Origin: Thermoplasmata archaeon
GTDB taxonomy: Archaea > Thermoplasmatota > Thermoplasmata > Thermoplasmatales > ARK-15
Direction of reading: 5' to 3'
Length of the DNA stretch: 39,126 nt
Assembly: GCA_023261745.1 (NCBI GenBank)
Contig: JAGDXR010000056.1
Span: 1-39,126 of the forward strand
Translations under genes and position numbers: made by a program
Shown: piece by piece, positions 35,636 through 39,126 of the stretch
Layout of the letters: every line of letters begins with the position of its first letter
How positions within the stretch are numbered: position 1 is the first letter of the stretch
The notes under the pieces: model-generated
What the model was told of the DNA's origin: nothing
What the model saw: the letters and a program-made list of their open reading frames with translations, nothing else
Databases searched by the model: none

Positions 35636-37142
35636 TTTCCGGTAATTTTATTTCGGAAATGTCCGTATAGAGATATCCGTTCCTCTTTGCTATCCTCTGT
35701 ATAGTTTCTATGAAAATCCAGTAAAATGGATATATAGTATAAAGATATGGTCTGTCAGTGAAATATCCTTTAAGAATTCTTTTTCCCTGTCGAACGCCAT
35801 GGCTGAGGCATATTTTCAGCAATTCCTGCTGAAGTTCCGATAGGTTATATGCCCTGTACCAGTCCCTGTTTTTAAGAAGACCCATTGGGACAAAGAACAT
35901 TGGCATTATTATTGCCTTTATATCCCACATTCTCTCAACAAGTTCTATCGTCTTTATAACATCCTCTTCCTTTTCTTCAGGAAGTCCCACTATGAGTGTC
36001 ATGGCCGGTATCATTCCCTGGTCATTCATTAACCCGGCTCCCTCCACCACGACATCGGGCCAGTTCCTGGTTTCGAAAGGCTTGGCCTTATTGGGCATTA
36101 TTATTTCTGCGAGTCTCGGAGAACCGGTTTCTATTCCCACCTCTGCACCCCACCAGTCCTGATCCTTTAATATTATTTCACTTAGTCTGGAGAGCATTTT
36201 ATCATTCTTTTCGCCTGCAAGAACAGCGGCAAGACTGGCATGGCTCCAAGCCATGGTTTTATAATATTTTTTTGCCAGTTCATGAAGTTTAATCAGTTTA
36301 TCGGTTTTGGGATAATAATCAGTTGAACCGTAAAGTGGAACGTCTTCGGCATGCAGTATTCCATTTCTGACACCTTCCCTATAATTAACCTGCAACTCTT
36401 TTTCAATCTTTTCAAATGGATAAAATCTGAGAGCCCTCAGGGTTACAGAACAGAACTTGCATCCTCTTATGCATCCCCTCATAATTTCAACAAGACCATT
36501 GATGCTTGCATGTTTTATTTCCGGTATTTCCTCCAAGGAAGGCGCTTCCCTGTTGTTCATAACCACGAATCTCGGTAATTCTTCATTATTCATTGCTTTT
36601 CTGACCAGTTCAACTGCAATTTTTTCCCCCTCACCATCAACAACAGTATCTATGCCCCATTCATCCATAAGATCCTTCCTGTAATTCCATTGCCATGCCG
36701 ATGGGCCTCCGGCTATTATTTTTATCCCCCTCTTCTTTGCCCTTCTAACAGGTTCAGAATTCATCAGATTGGCAAAACTTCTGGCGTTAAGCGGTTCCTC
36801 CTTAAAAATCGATGCGAAAGTAGAACTCGGAGGACCAAAGCCGAAGTAATCATGATGGGATAACATCAGTACCTTTGCATCATCTATGTATCTATCTAGA
36901 TAGTCTGGATCCACTACACTTGCATCAAATCCAGCGTCTATCAGGGCAGCCTCAATCTTTCTAATTCCATATGAGGCCTGCCATGGAATTCCGTTCTTCT
37001 GTTTCATTTTTGGCGCAAACATGTACATCCACAATTTTTCTGGTAGTAATACGGGTACCCCGGTTGCACCAAAACCCAAGAATTCCTTTCCATGGTGGTT
37101 GCTCATCATGGTTCTGTCAGTAGTAAGTATGATATCCACCAT
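35604..37142 (-). CDS. Cobalamin-type radical SAM protein
   Basis: The 512-residue protein has an N-terminal Rossmann-like B12-binding-type domain (about 50-190, including IIAGGPSAWQW and DTVVDGEGE) without an evident DxHxxG cobalamin motif. The radical SAM domain that follows has C224-x3-C228-x2-C231 (RGCIRGCKFC), the GAEVGIETGSPR strand and MTLIVGLPEE. The archaeal tetraether ring synthases GrsA and GrsB belong to this broad class, and Thermoplasmatales make ringed lipids, so a lipid-modifying role is a reasonable guess but not shown by the sequence. Other substrates are possible. It is transcribed alone, convergent with truD. The 52-base spacer before it carries T/A-rich sequence with a TATA-like box. 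Confidence 0.75.
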   Translation of the reverse strand: MVDIILTTDRTMMSNHHGKEFLGFGATGVPVLLPEKLWMYMFAPKMKQKNGIPWQASYGIRKIEAALIDAGFDASVVDPDYLDRYIDDAKVLMLSHHDYFGFGPPSSTFASIFKEEPLNARSFANLMNSEPVRRAKKRGIKIIAGGPSAWQWNYRKDLMDEWGIDTVVDGEGEKIAVELVRKAMNNEELPRFVVMNNREAPSLEEIPEIKHASINGLVEIMRGCIRGCKFCSVTLRALRFYPFEKIEKELQVNYREGVRNGILHAEDVPLYGSTDYYPKTDKLIKLHELAKKYYKTMAWSHASLAAVLAGEKNDKMLSRLSEIILKDQDWWGAEVGIETGSPRLAEIIMPNKAKPFETRNWPDVVVEGAGLMNDQGMIPAMTLIVGLPEEKEEDVIKTIELVERMWDIKAIIMPMFFVPMGLLKNRDWYRAYNLSELQQELLKICLSHGVRQGKRILKGYFTDRPYLYTIYPFYWIFIETIQRIAKRNGYLYTDISEIKLPEIKKTEDQIIS

Positions 37143-37194
37143 TGTAATCTACCCCTTATATCTTTATCGATTAATTAAAAAGATATTAAAAAAA

Positions 37195-37506
37195 TTATGA
37201 TTTTAATTCGATTTCTATGTGTATACCGTCAGGTATCTGTATTCTCATGAGCTGTCTGAGTGCCCTTTCATCTGCTTCAATGTCTATCAGCCTTTTGTGA
37301 ATCCTCATTTCCCAGTGGTCCCATGTAGCACTACCATCCCCACATGGAGTTTTTCTAACAGGTACAATAAGCCTTTTTGTAGGCAGGGGTATGGGACCAT
37401 GAATCTCTACCCCTGTTCTTTCTGCGATGTTTTTAATTTCATCACATACTTCTTCCACCTTTCTGTAATCATTACCCGATAGCCTTATCCTCGCTTTATA
37501 TACCAT
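37195..37506 (-). CDS. rpsJ: Small ribosomal subunit protein S10 (uS10)
   Basis: The 103-residue protein is archaeal S10, part of the 30S head. It begins [13 protein letters not shown] and carries [36 protein letters not shown]-type family sequence (split here by position: residues 43-78). The start at 37506 is chosen by homology; a longer open frame to 37596 runs back through the EF-1A gene and is not expected to be used. It follows EF-1A by ten bases, the conserved tuf-rpsJ pair of archaea. Confidence 0.96.
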   Translation of the reverse strand: MVYKARIRLSGNDYRKVEEVCDEIKNIAERTGVEIHGPIPLPTKRLIVPVRKTPCGDGSATWDHWEMRIHKRLIDIEADERALRQLMRIQIPDGIHIEIELKS

Positions 37507-37516
37507 TGAATCACCA

Positions 37517-38788
37517 TTACATCTGTTTTTTGACAACGTCCTGGCATAGGCCCGCGGCCACTGTGATACCCATATCCCTGATCGCAAACCTGCCAAGCTG
37601 TGGAATTTCTGATGCTTTCTCTATGACCATAGGTCTTGTGGGTACAACCTTGACAATGGCAACATCTCCTGTCTTTATAACATCAGGTTTCTCCTGTTTT
37701 GTCCCGCCAGTTCTTGGATCGATTGTTTTTATGATTTCAGATATCTGGCACGCTACCTGGGCTGTATGTACATGAAATACTGGAGTGTATCCTGGACTTA
37801 TTACAGAAGGATGGTTCAGTACAACAATCTGCGCTGTGAATTCTGCTGCCACTGTAGGTGGATTTGTTACATGTCCGCAGACATCTCCTCTCTTTATATC
37901 ATTCTTTGCTATTCCCCTTACATTGAATCCAATATTATCTCCGGGTTCTGCCTTCTCCATAGCCTGATGATGCATTTCTATGGATTTAACATCACCCGAT
38001 TTATTTGCAGGCATGAATATTACCTGATCGTTTACCTTTAAAAGACCTGTTTCAACCCTTCCAACTGGAACAGTACCTATGCCCTGTATTGAATATACAT
38101 CTTGGACAGGAATCCTAAGTGGTTTGTCTAATGGTTTTTCTGGCATTTTCAGATTGTCAAGTGCTTCGATTAATGTTGGGCCATTATACCATGGCATATT
38201 CTGGCTCTTTTTGGCGATATTGTCTCCAAGATAACCGCTCGTGGGTATGAATGGAATGTCCTTATAACCTACCGTCCTAAGAAGTTTTTCAACTTCAGAT
38301 TTTACAGCTTCAAAAGCCTCTTTGCTATATGGTGGTGTTGTTGCATCCATCTTATTGATCGAAACAATCATCTGTAAAACGCCTAGCGCTTTTGCAAGAT
38401 AAATATGCTCCCTTGTCTGTTCCTGAACACCCTCTTTTGCAGATACAACAAGTATCGCGGCATCTGCCTGAGATGTACCTGTAATCATATTTTTAACAAA
38501 ATCCCTGTGACCTGGAGCATCAATAATTGTGAAATAATATTTTGTTGTCTCGAATTCTTTATGGGCAATATCTATAGTAACTCCTCTTTCCCTTTCCTCC
38601 TTAAGCCTGTCCATAACCCATGCAAATTCAAAAGTTGCTTTTCCCTTTTCAGTAGCTTCTTTTCTATACTGCTCTATAATCCTTGAATCTATTGCTCCAG
38701 TTTCTAATAATAGTCTTCCTACTGTCGTAGATTTACCATGGTCTACATGACCTATGAATACCACGTTCAGATGAGGTTTGTTTACCAT
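37517..38788 (-). CDS. tuf: Translation elongation factor 1-alpha (EF-1A)
   Basis: This GTPase delivers aminoacyl-tRNA to the ribosome. The G1 motif GHVDHGKST is at residues 13-21, switch sequence ERERGVTID follows, then G3 DAPGHRD and G4 NKMD. The three-domain length of 423 residues is normal for archaea, and the C-terminal domain reads through [15 protein letters not shown] (38795-38800) precedes the ATG, and a TATA-like box lies about 50 bases upstream, so this transcript has a short leader, unlike many neighbours. It pairs with rpsJ. In many euryarchaea fusA precedes tuf, but here a transposase gene lies upstream. Confidence 0.98.
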   Translation of the reverse strand: MVNKPHLNVVFIGHVDHGKSTTVGRLLLETGAIDSRIIEQYRKEATEKGKATFEFAWVMDRLKEERERGVTIDIAHKEFETTKYYFTIIDAPGHRDFVKNMITGTSQADAAILVVSAKEGVQEQTREHIYLAKALGVLQMIVSINKMDATTPPYSKEAFEAVKSEVEKLLRTVGYKDIPFIPTSGYLGDNIAKKSQNMPWYNGPTLIEALDNLKMPEKPLDKPLRIPVQDVYSIQGIGTVPVGRVETGLLKVNDQVIFMPANKSGDVKSIEMHHQAMEKAEPGDNIGFNVRGIAKNDIKRGDVCGHVTNPPTVAAEFTAQIVVLNHPSVISPGYTPVFHVHTAQVACQISEIIKTIDPRTGGTKQEKPDVIKTGDVAIVKVVPTRPMVIEKASEIPQLGRFAIRDMGITVAAGLCQDVVKKQM

Positions 38789-38835
38789 TTTTTTCCCTCC
38801 ATTATAATATTGTTTTAACTCACAAATTACGAACT

Positions 38836-38849
38836 AATATATAATATTT
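38836..38849 (-). promoter_or_regulatory. tuf: TATA-like promoter of EF-1A
   Basis: Read on the minus strand this is AAATATTATATATTA, about 50 bases before the EF-1A ATG. This spacing predicts a start site near 38815 and a leader of roughly 25 bases that contains GGAGGG. The proposed transposon end at 38869 lies only about 20 bases further upstream. Confidence 0.45.
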
Positions 38850-38868
38850 TTTAGAATTTTCCTTTCAG

Positions 38869-39126
38869 TGTACAGTCCCGAATTATTTGATCATAAAAAG
38901 CTTGTGGTCGGATATGGGCTACAGGAAACTTACTTTACGCAAAATCACCTATATCATTAACTCCAGAAAAAGAGGATCTAGCATAAGACAGATAGCCATG
39001 GATCTTAAAATAAGTCAATCTACTGTTAAAAGGGTATGGAAGTATTATCTGGATACTGGTGAAAAATTGATCATTAAAGATGGAGGCAGGAAGATGAAAG
39101 AAATTAATCCTGATGAGGAGAAAATT
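38869..39126 (+). mobile_element. Left end of an IS481-like insertion sequence
   Basis: The sequence beginning TGTACAGTCCCG at 38869 looks like a terminal inverted repeat; IS481-type ends commonly start with TGT and a CCC run. A transposase reading frame starts 45 bases inside it. The other end, and so the matching inverted repeat and target duplication, is beyond the window. Confidence 0.5.
38914..39126 (+). CDS. HTH/DDE transposase N-terminus, partial
   Basis: A frame of 71 codons runs off the right edge. It begins MGYRKLTLRKITYIIN and continues through RGSSIRQIAMDLKISQSTVK, a clear helix-turn-helix of the type found at the N-terminus of IS481/IS630-like transposases. The catalytic DDE domain is not visible, so the family is uncertain and I cannot judge whether the gene is intact. 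A TTG at 38902 is an alternative start. It points away from EF-1A. Confidence 0.75.
   Translation, partial: MGYRKLTLRKITYIINSRKRGSSIRQIAMDLKISQSTVKRVWKYYLDTGEKLIIKDGGRKMKEINPDEEKI

Noticed and set aside
37507-37596. An N-terminal extension of S10 to 37596.
   Set aside because: The extra 30 residues come from the end of the EF-1A gene in another frame, and S10 proteins start at [11 protein letters not shown].
1-39126. CRISPR arrays, tRNA and rRNA genes.
   Set aside because: No regular direct repeats with spacers, and no tRNA-like TTCGAATCC arm or rRNA stretch was noticed by eye on either strand. A covariance-model scan would be needed to exclude a tRNA or C/D box RNA inside the spacers.

Overview
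The window looks like a piece of chromosome from an AT-rich, acid-living euryarchaeon of the Thermoplasmatales (Thermoplasma/Ferroplasma/Picrophilus/Cuniculiplasma type). Support comes from archaeal EF-1A followed by ribosomal protein S10, archaeosine synthase ArcS, a nurA-herA-mre11-rad50 operon, archaeal RibD-like reductase, Pus7/TruD, a tungsten aldehyde:ferredoxin oxidoreductase and a secreted sedolisin (S53, an acid peptidase family). Many first genes have a TATA-like box about 25 bases before the start codon and no ribosome binding site (leaderless), while downstream genes start inside the preceding gene or carry GGAGG/GGTG sites. Genus and species cannot be fixed from the sequence alone.

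Layout. Bases 1-96 are the right end of an IS605/IS1341-type element: the last codons of tnpB overlap an omegaRNA-like 3' end. Bases 96-10715 are a long minus-strand run: isoaspartyl dipeptidase, diaminopyrimidine reductase, a PdeM-like phosphoesterase, a 1668-residue helical-repeat protein ending in a RING/PHD-like zinc finger, ArcS, a small membrane protein and an MFS transporter. Then come a plus-strand AOR and a convergent class II fumarase/aspartase. A decayed tnpB/omegaRNA relic fills the 13.9-14.3 kb gap. Bases 14317-19923 are a tight plus-strand cluster: DUF998 protein, GT-C-like membrane protein, rubrerythrin, two exported or membrane unknowns, and an ABC-2 exporter (ATPase plus permease).

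Bases 19993-26241 (minus) are rad50, mre11, herA and nurA, the archaeal double-strand-break end-resection set. Upstream of it on the same strand lie a 1510-residue exported S53 peptidase that also carries a GH18-like barrel and many beta modules (26279-30811), then a pair I read as a split VirB4/HerA-type system: a 221-residue protein resembling the N-terminal domain, and a P-loop ATPase that carries a winged-helix-like segment and a PD-(D/E)XK-like segment (30870-33439). An NDUFA9-like reductase, a divergent truD, a cobalamin-type radical SAM protein, rpsJ (S10) and EF-1A follow. The window closes in the start of an HTH/DDE transposase whose inverted repeat sits just upstream of the EF-1A promoter.

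Most likely to hold new biology: the split ATPase/nuclease pair, the giant RING-tailed helical protein coupled to arcS, and the S53-GH18 surface protein. These readings rest on motifs and context only.
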